56,169 nucleotides of DNA from contig CAKUTF010000015.1 of the NCBI GenBank assembly GCA_934691725.1, forward strand, positions 1 to 56,169, read 5' to 3'. Under the pieces are notes generated by a model, which saw nothing but the letters and a program-made list of their open reading frames with translations, did no database searches and was not told where the DNA came from. Both the position numbers and the translations under genes were made by a program. This stretch comes from an uncultured Fibrobacter sp. (GTDB lineage: Bacteria; Fibrobacterota; Fibrobacteria; Fibrobacterales; Fibrobacteraceae). Below are positions 26,553 through 33,654 of the stretch, in pieces. Every line of letters starts with the position of its first letter. The stretch's first letter is position 1.

Positions 26553-26555
26553 AAT

Positions 26556-26864
26556 TTAGCCTCTATTTCCTTCTAAATTTTTAAAATCACAATTAAGTAA
26601 ACACTTTAATATTTTTTTATCTAATATTTTTTCAACTTCATCTTCATTAATATCCTTAAATTCAGCAAGCAGCAATTCTTTAATTTTATTGCATATTTTT
26701 TTAGAAGTCTTTTCTTTTAAAGAAAGATAATACCGGATAGATTCACATACAGAATGTTCGAATTCTTTTGCAGAAATAGGATCGTCCCACAAATCGGGAA
26801 CACAGGTATAAATAACGCCTCGGCAAAAGCGCTCTCTAAATTCTTCATATTTTTCATCCGTCAA
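26556..26864 (-). CDS. C-terminal fragment of the frameshifted PLD gene
   Basis: Given as starting at TTG 26864 (102 residues), but the same frame is open without a stop up to 27092 and adds about 76 residues (ending ...SWWRKISTKLTDEKYEEF across the TTG). There is no ATG or ribosome-binding site in that stretch. Upstream it meets the A9 tract at which the PLD frame ends. With eight A instead of nine, the two frames join as ...YIKKIKDSLDDLSG... into a 480-residue protein. So this is most likely the helical C-terminal domain of the PLD protein and not a gene of its own. No motif is recognised; many Lys, Glu and Ile, very AT-rich. Confidence 0.7.
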   Translation of the reverse strand: MTDEKYEEFRERFCRGVIYTCVPDLWDDPISAKEFEHSVCESIRYYLSLKEKTSKKICNKIKELLLAEFKDINEDEVEKILDKKILKCLLNCDFKNLEGNRG

Positions 26865-27090
26865 TTTTGTAGAAATTTTTCTCCACCATGAATCCCATTT
26901 CTTTCTTATTTCTTTTTCAGGTAAGTTATCTAACGTCCAAGATCCTACTTTATTGTTTTCACGATTGTTTTGAATTTTTTTTATAACTTGTGTGAAACTA
27001 TCCTGCAGAGATGCAAAATTGTCAATTACGAATTTGTTTAATTCTTTTATTTTCTCTTCTTTATTTCCACTAAGGTCATCTAATGAGTCT

Positions 27091-27999
27091 TTAATTTTTT
27101 TTTATATAGTCTTCTGGAGCCCAAAAACCATAACAACTTTCGATGCAATAATTTTTCCAAGATGCCCGTGTATTTTTCCAATTAGAATTATAAAAGGATG
27201 GAGGTTTTAAGTTGGCATTTGTAATGATCTTTTCGAGAGATAGACTGTTCAATGCCTTTATCTCCAAATAATCGTAAATGTCATCACGTATATTTTGTTG
27301 TGAACTCAATGAATCTAAATAATCTTCTGGAAGATTTAACGGTATTCGAAGAGGATCTTGTTCTTTTGCGTCTCTATAGAGCCTTCCTTTTAGGAAAATA
27401 TCTCTGATTGATTTTGCCATTGATATTTTACTGGTTGGACTCCCTATTTTCCATGAATCAAGAGTTTCGACATATTTTTTTAGAGAACGTATTATTTTTT
27501 TTTCTTCTGTACGTTTTTTCTTTTTTACATCAAGGGAAAGTGCTATTTCTTCATTATTCGCAAAGGCTTTTTTCGTAAAATTCGCAGAGCCAAGAACTAT
27601 TTTACTGATAGTCCTTGATTCGCTAATATAGAATTTAGAGTGAAATAATGTACCACATTTTACTAGATATATCCCACTGCTCTCATCAAAGTGATTTCGT
27701 TTATCTCGAATTCTTTTGGCACTTTTATCTAAAGACTTCTTTATGTTTTCATTGGAAAAATAGCGGCTTGCATTTTCATCAAGATATATTGCTAAATGGC
27801 TTGAGCCTTTCGAGTACTTTTTTTTCTTTAAAACAGTAATAATTTTATCGATAAATTTAATGTCTGTAAAAGCAGAGGCTATTAACAAATAATCAAATTT
27901 ACTATGACCTTTGGCAAAAATGGAATCAAAGTTAAGTCGTTCAATTTTGTTTTCTGTATCGCCGTTTAGGTCAAACATTTTTGTTGAGATTAACTGCAT
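27091..27999 (-). CDS. PLD-superfamily nuclease, N-terminal part, ended by an A9 tract
   Basis: A 302-residue frame with one phospholipase-D-type HKD motif: FHSKFYIS followed by GSANFTKKAFANNEEIAL (about residues 118-155), the pattern of PLD nucleases that dimerise to form one active site. A second domain with KISMAKSIRDIF and a helical tail follows. The frame ends just after ATA-AAA-AAA-AAT-TAA, inside a run of nine A (27095-27103). Base composition is far more AT-rich than the flanking genes, suggesting recent acquisition. It begins 2 bp after hsdS, so it rides on the restriction operon. The nuclease could act on DNA together with the helicase. Confidence 0.82.
   Translation of the reverse strand: MQLISTKMFDLNGDTENKIERLNFDSIFAKGHSKFDYLLIASAFTDIKFIDKIITVLKKKKYSKGSSHLAIYLDENASRYFSNENIKKSLDKSAKRIRDKRNHFDESSGIYLVKCGTLFHSKFYISESRTISKIVLGSANFTKKAFANNEEIALSLDVKKKKRTEEKKIIRSLKKYVETLDSWKIGSPTSKISMAKSIRDIFLKGRLYRDAKEQDPLRIPLNLPEDYLDSLSSQQNIRDDIYDYLEIKALNSLSLEKIITNANLKPPSFYNSNWKNTRASWKNYCIESCYGFWAPEDYIKKN
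27095..27103. repeat. A9/T9 homopolymer at the PLD frame junction
   Basis: Nine T on the plus strand, read as A9 in the gene. One fewer A joins the 302-residue PLD frame to the downstream frame. Runs of this length are prone to replication slippage and to transcriptional slippage, and they are also a classic site of sequencing error. Confidence 0.9.
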
Positions 28000-28001
28000 T
28001 G

Positions 28002-29159
28002 CTAATTCTCTCCGTTCATGAGCTTGGGGAGAAGGGTGTCGCGGAATTCAACCAGGCTCCTGTTTTCTTTCCGATTTTTATCGACTAGCCGCAGCATCGG
28101 AGCGGCAATTGAAGCAAACTTTTGGAGAACTTCTTCCGGTGGAATACAAACCCCGTATTTCATCATCTGCGATTTATCCCCGCGAGGCATTTTTGTGCCT
28201 TTGGCCCCTTTGAGCACATAGTTAAAGAAATCGTCTTGACAAAGCAAACAATAATTGTATATCGCCAAAGACGCTTTCCTCGGCTTAAAGCATAAAACGT
28301 CCGTTGAACACCCCGCCAATTCTTCGGTACAGAAGAGAATCTTTTTAAAGTACGGTCGGATGTTTGAAATGATCGTTTCCCCGGGATAGCAACGCGTAGT
28401 CTGGGAAACATTTGGCAAATTGGCAGCCGGACAAACGCCCGCTTTATTCGGGAGCATATTCTCGGTAGAATAATAGGAGGATGCCGTCAATTCAGAAACA
28501 TCTACTTTATCTTTTTCAAATTCCGCGATTTCCGACAATGTTCCTTTACGCCAATCCCCCGGCATATTCCCGCCAAAGGGCGCGAAGTCGATGAACCAGT
28601 TCTTGAAGAGCGCTCGCGCCTGTTCCTCCAGGTTCCTGTTTATCGCGCTGTTGAGTTCTATCTTGTCGTCGAGCGCGCCGAGGATTTCCGCGATGCGGCG
28701 CTGCTCCGCAGGGGGCGGCAAACTGATTGGCAAAAGTTTCAGCTTTTCGCCTGGCAAGTGCTTAATCGTAGAACCTGTGCAATACTGATCAAAAAGTCCT
28801 TTTTGACCTGCCCACAGCAGATAGTAATAGAGAAATCTGTAATCAACGTTTTCGTGGCAACGAACGCGGTGCAGTGCCTTTTGAATTTTCATATTTGGAA
28901 CTTGGTCTTTCCAAATTGCACATCTGCCTGGTTCTCCGCCTTCGCAAACTACGATATCGCCGAATTTTAATCCGTAGCGTTCGTTTTCGGATTCTTCAAA
29001 TCGCATTAAGGGAAGGTCTTCTAAATCGAAAGACCCCCAACGTACATTGACGTTGGCCAAATACGGCTGTGGAATACCACGGTTTTTCTTCGCGTCGAGC
29101 ATCTTGCCCAAACACGAATCCGTGATTTCGCCAAGCTTGACTTCTTTCCATTCACTCAT
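28002..29159 (-). CDS. hsdS: Type I restriction enzyme specificity subunit HsdS
   Basis: A 385-residue HsdS with two target recognition domains. The first spans about residues 1-150 (MSEWKEVKLGEITDSCLG...), followed by the conserved spacer helix PPPAEQRRIAEILGALDDKI...ALFKNWFIDF (about 150-195); the second runs to about 340, and the distal helix IPPEEVLQKFASIA...RDTLLPKLMNGE closes the protein. Each TRD reads one half of a bipartite target, setting where HsdM methylates and HsdR acts. It follows a duplicated copy of its own 5' end (29163-29288). hsdM is 1.7 kb upstream, beyond the AAA ATPase. The recognition sequence cannot be read from here. Confidence 0.93.
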   Translation of the reverse strand: MSEWKEVKLGEITDSCLGKMLDAKKNRGIPQPYLANVNVRWGSFDLEDLPLMRFEESENERYGLKFGDIVVCEGGEPGRCAIWKDQVPNMKIQKALHRVRCHENVDYRFLYYYLLWAGQKGLFDQYCTGSTIKHLPGEKLKLLPISLPPPAEQRRIAEILGALDDKIELNSAINRNLEEQARALFKNWFIDFAPFGGNMPGDWRKGTLSEIAEFEKDKVDVSELTASSYYSTENMLPNKAGVCPAANLPNVSQTTRCYPGETIISNIRPYFKKILFCTEELAGCSTDVLCFKPRKASLAIYNYCLLCQDDFFNYVLKGAKGTKMPRGDKSQMMKYGVCIPPEEVLQKFASIAAPMLRLVDKNRKENRSLVEFRDTLLPKLMNGEN

Positions 29160-29162
29160 ACT

Positions 29163-29288
29163 TTACCGTTCCCCGCCGGATTCCCCGGTCAAGCCGGGGA
29201 ATGACACGCGAAGCGAACCCTCTTGCGAGATTCTTGATTGATTCGACTTTGCAATTTCGTCCAGCTTGACTTCTTTCCATTCGCTCAT
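29163..29288 (-). pseudogene. Remnant hsdS start followed by a dispersed palindrome
   Basis: A 41-codon frame whose first nine codons (MSEWKEVKL) are the same as those of hsdS, then DEIAKS, then sequence that is mostly the dispersed CCCCGGTCAAGCCGGGG palindrome read as protein. About 34 bp at the 5' end match the hsdS start with two or three changes. It looks like the stub of a second hsdS, or of an earlier hsdS start, left when a repeat was inserted or the specificity gene was exchanged. It may still be translated as a short peptide. Confidence 0.7.
29181..29201. repeat. REP-like palindrome copy 1
   Basis: CCCCGGTCAAGCCGGGG flanked by TT and AA, followed by TGACA. The arms are perfect 8-bp complements with a 5-base centre. 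It lies inside the hsdS remnant. The same element recurs at 30831-30851, 33267-33287 and 52212-52232. Confidence 0.88.
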
Positions 29289-29336
29289 ACCTGTTTTCCG
29301 TTCTGTATTGCCCGTTTTTGTTCCCTTTTTACAAAA

Positions 29337-30683
29337 TTATAAAAACTGCGCGAAATATACGGGGAGCATCTGGATTGCTCCGTCTGCTTGCGTATCCTTG
29401 GTGTGCAGCAGATAGCACGTTTTGATGCGGTCGGAAAACTTTTGGCGGAATGCATCCAAAGAGGCGTGGACATTGTAACCGGATGACTTGACTTCGATGG
29501 GGCAAATCTTGTTCCCGCAGGAAAGAAGAAAGTCGATTTCATATCTCTTGGTGCTGTTAGGCTTGGGAAAAGAGTAGTAAAAGAGCTCCGCTCCCTTTGA
29601 GCGCAATATCTGGGCGATGGCGTTTTCGTAAACGTATCCGAGATTGGCGTTGAGGCTGTCGTTCAGGAGCTTTTGGTAGATGATGTTTTCTGTAAACGCT
29701 TTGTCCTTGAAGGCAAGCGTAACGAATAGTCCCGTGTCTTCGAGGAACAGCTTGAATTTGGAAATGGCCTTATGAAGCGAAAAGCCGACGCTCGGGTCGT
29801 TTGCGTGGTAGGCCATGGAGACTGTCATGGAATCCTTCATGTCCATGAGGGTTTCTTCGATAGAGGCAAGATGGTTGTTGCCTAATACCGGTGAAATCTG
29901 GTATCTAGAAACATTGGCGCTTAGCATGGCGGGGATATTGTTGAACAGGAGAGAAGCTTTTCCTGTCGGGTCGATTCGCCTAAAGTCGTCTTCGTACAGT
30001 TCGAGAATCTCACGCTTGACGGCATCCACGGTGGAGAAGTCGTTGTTTTCGATGTAGGCGTTTAGGGCTTGCGGCATCCCGCCAATGAGCATGTATAGCC
30101 TAAAGTTGCGCATCAGCTTGCGGTGTACGGCGTTTCCCGCGGGCCTTTTCTTTTGGAACAATTCCTGCATGAGCGGCAGGGAAACTTCATCGTTTAGCGC
30201 CCACCGGAACTCTTCAAAATCCATGGGGTGCATTTCTATCCGGGTTTCTTCGCTGGGGATGACGATTCCTTTTATGTTTTTCTTTATGGAAAGCAGCGAA
30301 CCGGTTTCGATATAGTCGTAACGCCCGTCTTTGACAAGATGCTTGATGGCTTGGCGCGCTTGAGGACAAAGCTGGACTTCGTCAAAAATGATGACGGATT
30401 CGCGCTCGTAAAGTTTTTTGTCAAAGCGGGTTTTCAGCATCAGGAAAAAGAAGTTGATATCGCTCATGTCATTAAACAGGTCCCGGATATCCTTGCCGGC
30501 TTTGCTGAAGTCGATGAGGATGTAGGACTTGTATTCCTTTTGGGCGAATTCTTCAACGATTGTCGATTTCCCGATGCGGCGAGCGCCTTTCACCAAAAGA
30601 GCGGTCCTCCCTTTTCGGGTATTTTTCCAGTCCAGCATTTGCCGGTAAATTTTGCGCTTGAACGGTGTCATTTTTTTTGCCAC
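29337..30683 (-). CDS. AAA ATPase with DUF4143 (AAA_14 type)
   Basis: A 448-residue protein. The AAA_14 domain has Walker A LLVKGARRIGKSTIVEEFA (about residues 29-47) and Walker B SVIIFDEVQLCP (about 95-106); a DUF4143 domain with TKRYEIDFLLS...ICPIEVKSSGY follows in the C-terminal third, where D...E-x-K resembles a PD-(D/E)XK core. This family is very common in gut bacteria and is of unknown role. Here it splits hsdM from hsdS and was probably inserted. The start is uncertain: GTG at 30683 or ATG at 30671, neither with a good ribosome-binding site. Three direct repeats lie just upstream. Confidence 0.85.
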   Translation of the reverse strand: MAKKMTPFKRKIYRQMLDWKNTRKGRTALLVKGARRIGKSTIVEEFAQKEYKSYILIDFSKAGKDIRDLFNDMSDINFFFLMLKTRFDKKLYERESVIIFDEVQLCPQARQAIKHLVKDGRYDYIETGSLLSIKKNIKGIVIPSEETRIEMHPMDFEEFRWALNDEVSLPLMQELFQKKRPAGNAVHRKLMRNFRLYMLIGGMPQALNAYIENNDFSTVDAVKREILELYEDDFRRIDPTGKASLLFNNIPAMLSANVSRYQISPVLGNNHLASIEETLMDMKDSMTVSMAYHANDPSVGFSLHKAISKFKLFLEDTGLFVTLAFKDKAFTENIIYQKLLNDSLNANLGYVYENAIAQILRSKGAELFYYSFPKPNSTKRYEIDFLLSCGNKICPIEVKSSGYNVHASLDAFRQKFSDRIKTCYLLHTKDTQADGAIQMLPVYFAQFL

Positions 30684-30696
30684 GTGGATGGAGCTT

Positions 30697-30779
30697 TAAA
30701 AATACCAAATTTAAAATAGTATTTTTTGAATAAAAATACCAAATTTGTTCAGTTAAAGGTGAATAAAAATACCGATTTT
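30697..30779. repeat. Three 16-bp direct repeats upstream of the AAA ATPase
   Basis: TAAAAATACCAAATTT at 30697-30712 and 30731-30746, and TAAAAATACCGATTTT at 30764-30779, spaced 34 and 33 bp (about three helical turns). They sit in the promoter region of the minus-strand ATPase gene, the first copy only 14 bp from its start. Regular spacing on one face of the helix suggests a binding site for a regulator, perhaps the ATPase itself. Confidence 0.75.
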
Positions 30780-30830
30780 GAAGTTCTCACTTAGAATTTT
30801 CACTTCATTTCGCACTTTTCTCAATCCTGA

Positions 30831-30851
30831 TTCCCCGGTCAAGTCGGGGAA
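30831..30851. repeat. REP-like palindrome copy 2
   Basis: CCCCGGTCAAGTCGGGG with one arm change, again followed by AATGACA, between the AAA ATPase gene and hsdM. A degenerate half copy (GGGGATGACACGC) follows at about 30870. Confidence 0.82.
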
Positions 30852-30899
30852 TGACATTGTAGCGACCAAGGGGATGACACGCAAAGCGAATCCTCGCAC

Positions 30900-32420
30900 C
30901 TACATCTTAAACCCCAGCCCTTCCAGGTTCTTCTTGATCTGTTTTTCGAGTTCGTGGCTCCTCTCGAACATTTTCGAGAGTTCGGCGGTGAGGCGGGTCA
31001 TTTTCTCTTCGAAGGGTTCGTCGTCTTCTTCGGCGTCGGCGATTCCCACGTAGCGTCCCGGGGTGAGGATGTAGTCCTGTTTCGCGATGTCTTCGGTCTT
31101 CACCACGGCGCAGAATCCCTTTTCGTTTTCCAGCTTGCCGGCCTGGAATTTGACGAACGTGTCCGAGAGTTTCCGAATGTCTTCGTCGCTAAGGTCGCGG
31201 TGCTTGCGATCTACCATGTGGCCCATGTTGCGGGCATCGACAAAGAGCGTCTTGCGCGTTTGCTTTTTGTTCCTCGCTAGGAACCAGAGGGTCACGGGGA
31301 TGGTCACGCTGTAGAACAGCTGGGTGGGCATGGCCACGATGCCTTCGACAAGGTCCGCCTCGATGATGTTCTTGCGGATGTCGTCTTCGCCGCCGGAGCT
31401 GGTGCTGAGCGCGCCGTTGGCGAGCACGAGACCAATCTTGCCGCTTGGGGCGAGGTGATGGATCATGTGCTCGATCCAGGCGTAGTTCGCGTTGTTTGCC
31501 GGCGGCAGTCCGTATTTCCAGCGCACGTCGTCTTTGAGCGCTTCCTGTCCCCAGGGGTGGTAATTGAACGGCGGGTTCGCCAAGATGAAGTCGGCCTTCA
31601 GGGTGGGGTGCAGGTCGTTTGCGAAGGTGTCCGCCTGGTAGGCGCCGAAGTTCGCGTCGATGCCGCGGATGGCCATGTTCATCTTCGCCATTTTCCAGGT
31701 GTCGGCGTTTGCCTCTTGCCCGTAAACGGAGATGGCGCCGCGCTTGTGGCTGTGTGCCTCGATAAACTTGGCGCTCTGCACGAACATGCCGCCCGAACCA
31801 CAGGCAGGGTCATAGACGCGGCAGTTTTCGTAGGGTTTGAGAATTTCGACAAGGGTGCGCACGATGCACGAGGGCGTGTAGAATTCGCCGCCCTTCTGGC
31901 CTTCGACCGCGGCAAACTGCGCAATGCAATATTCGTAGGCGCGGCCAAGCAGGTCCTTGCTCTCTTCCACATCGCTCATGTCGATGTTGTTCGTAAAGAT
32001 GTCCACCACGTCGCCGAGGACCTTCTTGTCCAAATCCGGGTTCGCGTAATTCTTGGGGAGGACATTCTTGAGCGTCTTGTTTTCGGTTTCGATAAGCTGC
32101 ATGGCGTTGTCGATTACCATGCCGATTTCGGGCTTGTGGGCGTTTTGTGCGATGTGTTCCCAGCGGGCCTTCGCCGGCACAAAGAAAACATTCTCTTCCA
32201 TGTAGGCGTCGCGGTCGTTTTCGAAGCCGTCACCTTCTTCGACCAGTTGCTTGTAGCGGCGATCGAACGCGCACGAAATGTAGCGCAAAAAGATAAGCCC
32301 GATAATTACCTTGCGGTATTCCGCGGCGGGGATATGCCCCCACAGGACACAAGCCGCGTCCCAAATCTGCTTTTCGAATCCGATGTTCGCCTGAGAGGTC
32401 TTCTTGGAAGGTTTCGCCAT
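30900..32420 (-). CDS. hsdM: Type I restriction-modification DNA methyltransferase HsdM
   Basis: A 506-residue N6-adenine methyltransferase. The HsdM N-terminal helical domain (about residues 10-140) is followed by GEFYTPSCIVRTLVEIL, the SAM-binding DPACGSGGMFVQS (about residues 204-216) and the catalytic NPPFNYHPWG (about 284). It methylates adenine in the HsdS-defined target and is the core of the restriction complex. It is the first gene of the minus-strand operon, with AGGA before the ATG, and shares a 77-bp divergent region with the SUI1-family gene. The C-terminal helix (FEEKMTRLTAELSKMFERSHELEKQ) is the usual HsdS contact. Confidence 0.95.
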   Translation of the reverse strand: MAKPSKKTSQANIGFEKQIWDAACVLWGHIPAAEYRKVIIGLIFLRYISCAFDRRYKQLVEEGDGFENDRDAYMEENVFFVPAKARWEHIAQNAHKPEIGMVIDNAMQLIETENKTLKNVLPKNYANPDLDKKVLGDVVDIFTNNIDMSDVEESKDLLGRAYEYCIAQFAAVEGQKGGEFYTPSCIVRTLVEILKPYENCRVYDPACGSGGMFVQSAKFIEAHSHKRGAISVYGQEANADTWKMAKMNMAIRGIDANFGAYQADTFANDLHPTLKADFILANPPFNYHPWGQEALKDDVRWKYGLPPANNANYAWIEHMIHHLAPSGKIGLVLANGALSTSSGGEDDIRKNIIEADLVEGIVAMPTQLFYSVTIPVTLWFLARNKKQTRKTLFVDARNMGHMVDRKHRDLSDEDIRKLSDTFVKFQAGKLENEKGFCAVVKTEDIAKQDYILTPGRYVGIADAEEDDEPFEEKMTRLTAELSKMFERSHELEKQIKKNLEGLGFKM

Positions 32421-32497
32421 AAAAAAATTCCTGATTTGTTTGGCAAAAATAGAAAACCGCGTTTAATTTTTAAATTGGAAACAAAATCGAGGTGCTT

Positions 32498-32821
32498 ATG
32501 ATAGACGAACGTTCGACACTTGTTTACGTTAGCGGCCAAGGTCGCGTGGAATCTCCGAAGCTACAGCCCGAGCGTCCGAAAACAGATGGCGTGGTGCGTA
32601 TCGAGTTGAAGCGTCTCGGCGGGAACAAGATGGCGAGCGTCATCTCCGGATTGGACTTAGACGAAGGCCCGCTCGCGGAACTCGGACGGGAACTCAAGCG
32701 CAAGTGCGGCACCGGCGGAACCGTGAAAAATTTCAAAATCGAAATCCAGGGCGACAAGCGGAACGTTTTAAAGGCGGAACTCGAAAGGCGCGGCTTCCGG
32801 GTGAAGCTTTCCGGCGGATAG
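32498..32821 (+). CDS. yciH: SUI1/eIF1-family translation factor (YciH)
   Basis: A 107-residue protein with the SUI1 domain over its C-terminal 80 residues: VRIELKRLGGNKMASVISGLD, then LGRELKRKCGTGGTVKNFKIEIQGD and the closing LERRGFRVKL. Bacterial YciH helps keep initiation accurate by acting on weak initiation complexes at the 30S subunit. ATG at 32498 is preceded by CGAGG; a GTG two codons earlier is in frame but less likely. It is divergent from hsdM and followed by a long repeat-filled gap. Confidence 0.92.
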   Translation: MIDERSTLVYVSGQGRVESPKLQPERPKTDGVVRIELKRLGGNKMASVISGLDLDEGPLAELGRELKRKCGTGGTVKNFKIEIQGDKRNVLKAELERRGFRVKLSGG

Positions 32822-33500
32822 TAGAAATCAGGAAACAGGACTCAGCAGGAAAAACGGGAAGCGGGACACGGTAAGAGAGGACTTCTTAGTGAACTGCATT
32901 AGGGACTAGGGAGAAGGGAATAGGGATTAGTTGAGAGGAGAGCTGGAAACAGCGAGTTCAGAACTTAGAGCTTAGTGCTGAGAGCTTAGCTCGACAAGCT
33001 CGCTAGCCTGTCAAATCCCTTATCTGAAAGGAGATTCCCGTGTCTGCGTCCGCCGCGGCGGACGGGTGCGGGAATGACAACGGACTGGAAATGGTTCGTT
33101 TCTAATTCCCTCATCCCGCTTACCGCTTCCCAAAAGCCTAGACGTCTGCGATCTAATCCAGAACATAGATGTCAGAAGTTCTAAGCTCTAAGCTCTTTCA
33201 ACTAAGTTCTGAATATCTCGGCAAGCTCGCTAACAGTCATTATCGGACTTGATCCGATAATCTAGATTCCCCGGTCAAGCCGGGGAATGACATTATAGCG
33301 AGCCGGGGAATGACATTGTGCTGTGTCCCTCGTATTGCTTCTCAAAAGCTTAGACGTCCTCGGCCTAGTCCCTAATCCCTGTTCCCTAGTCCCTAAACCT
33401 AGACGTCCGCAATTCCTTATAAAGACATTCTCTTAGAGCTTAGTGCTGAGAGCTTAGCTCGACAAGCTCGCTAACAGTCATTTTCGGGCTTGACCCGGCA
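32822..33500. repeat. Gene-free mosaic of dispersed short repeats, self-complementary halves
   Basis: No gene is visible. The left half holds strings such as AGGGACTAGGGAGAAGGG (about 32904) and GCTTAGTGCTGAGAGC; the right half holds their complements, such as CCCTAATCCCTGTTCCC (about 33368) and AAGCTCTAAGCTC. Also present are several AGACGTC(C/T)GC words, GCAAGCTCGCTA, and three palindromes ending in GGGAATGACA (33034-33073, 33267-33287 and a half copy at about 33300). The same words fill 43760-44465 and parts of 39530-39710 and 52140-52330. Confidence 0.8.
33267..33287. repeat. REP-like palindrome copy 3
   Basis: CCCCGGTCAAGCCGGGG with flanking TT/AA and the downstream TGACATTATA, identical in its core to copy 1, within the repeat-filled gap before tRNA-Asn. 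A second half copy, GCCGGGGAATGACATT, follows directly. Confidence 0.88.
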
Positions 33501-33507
33501 ATAAAAT

Positions 33508-33538
33508 AAAAAAGACCTCGCGAAGCGAAGTCTTTTTT
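33508..33538 (-). terminator. Terminator of the tRNA-Asn gene
   Basis: On the minus strand AAAAAAGACTTCG and CGAGGTCTTTTTT form a 13-bp stem with one G-U pair and a short loop, ending in TTTTTTATTTTATT. It starts 3 bp after the tRNA and should stop its transcript. Confidence 0.88.
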
Positions 33539-33540
33539 AC

Positions 33541-33612
33541 TGCCTCAACTGGACTCGAACCAGTGACAACCTGATTAACAGTCAGGGGCTCTACCAACTG
33601 AGCTATGAGGCA
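33541..33612 (-). tRNA. tRNA-Asn (anticodon GTT)
   Basis: A 72-nt cloverleaf. The acceptor arms TGCCTCA and TGAGGCA pair fully, the D arm is GCTC...GAGC, the anticodon loop CTGTTAA gives anticodon GTT at positions 34-36 (Asn), and the T arm carries GGTTCGAGTCC. The next base on the transcript is G, the discriminator, and CCA is not encoded, so it must be added after transcription. It lies downstream of the MCE gene with its own promoter and terminator. Confidence 0.97.
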
Positions 33613-33625
33613 TTGGAGTGACCCA

Positions 33626-33654
33626 AATATATAAAAGACAAAAGTTCCTGTCAA
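33626..33654 (-). promoter_or_regulatory. Canonical promoter of tRNA-Asn
   Basis: On the minus strand TTGACA (33649-33654) and TATATT (33626-33631) are separated by exactly 17 bp, a near-perfect housekeeping-sigma promoter, with the tRNA starting 13 bp after the -10 box. The -35 box overlaps the last codons of the MCE gene. Confidence 0.9.

Noticed and set aside
18980..32420. DISARM or BREX system, because of helicase and PLD genes near a methyltransferase
   Set aside because: No DrmA/DrmB or PglX/PglZ/BrxC-like protein is present; the methyltransferase is a typical HsdM with its own HsdS and HsdR.
32822..33500. CRISPR array
   Set aside because: Repeated words differ in length and spacing, occur in both orientations and have no constant repeat-spacer unit; no cas gene is in the window.
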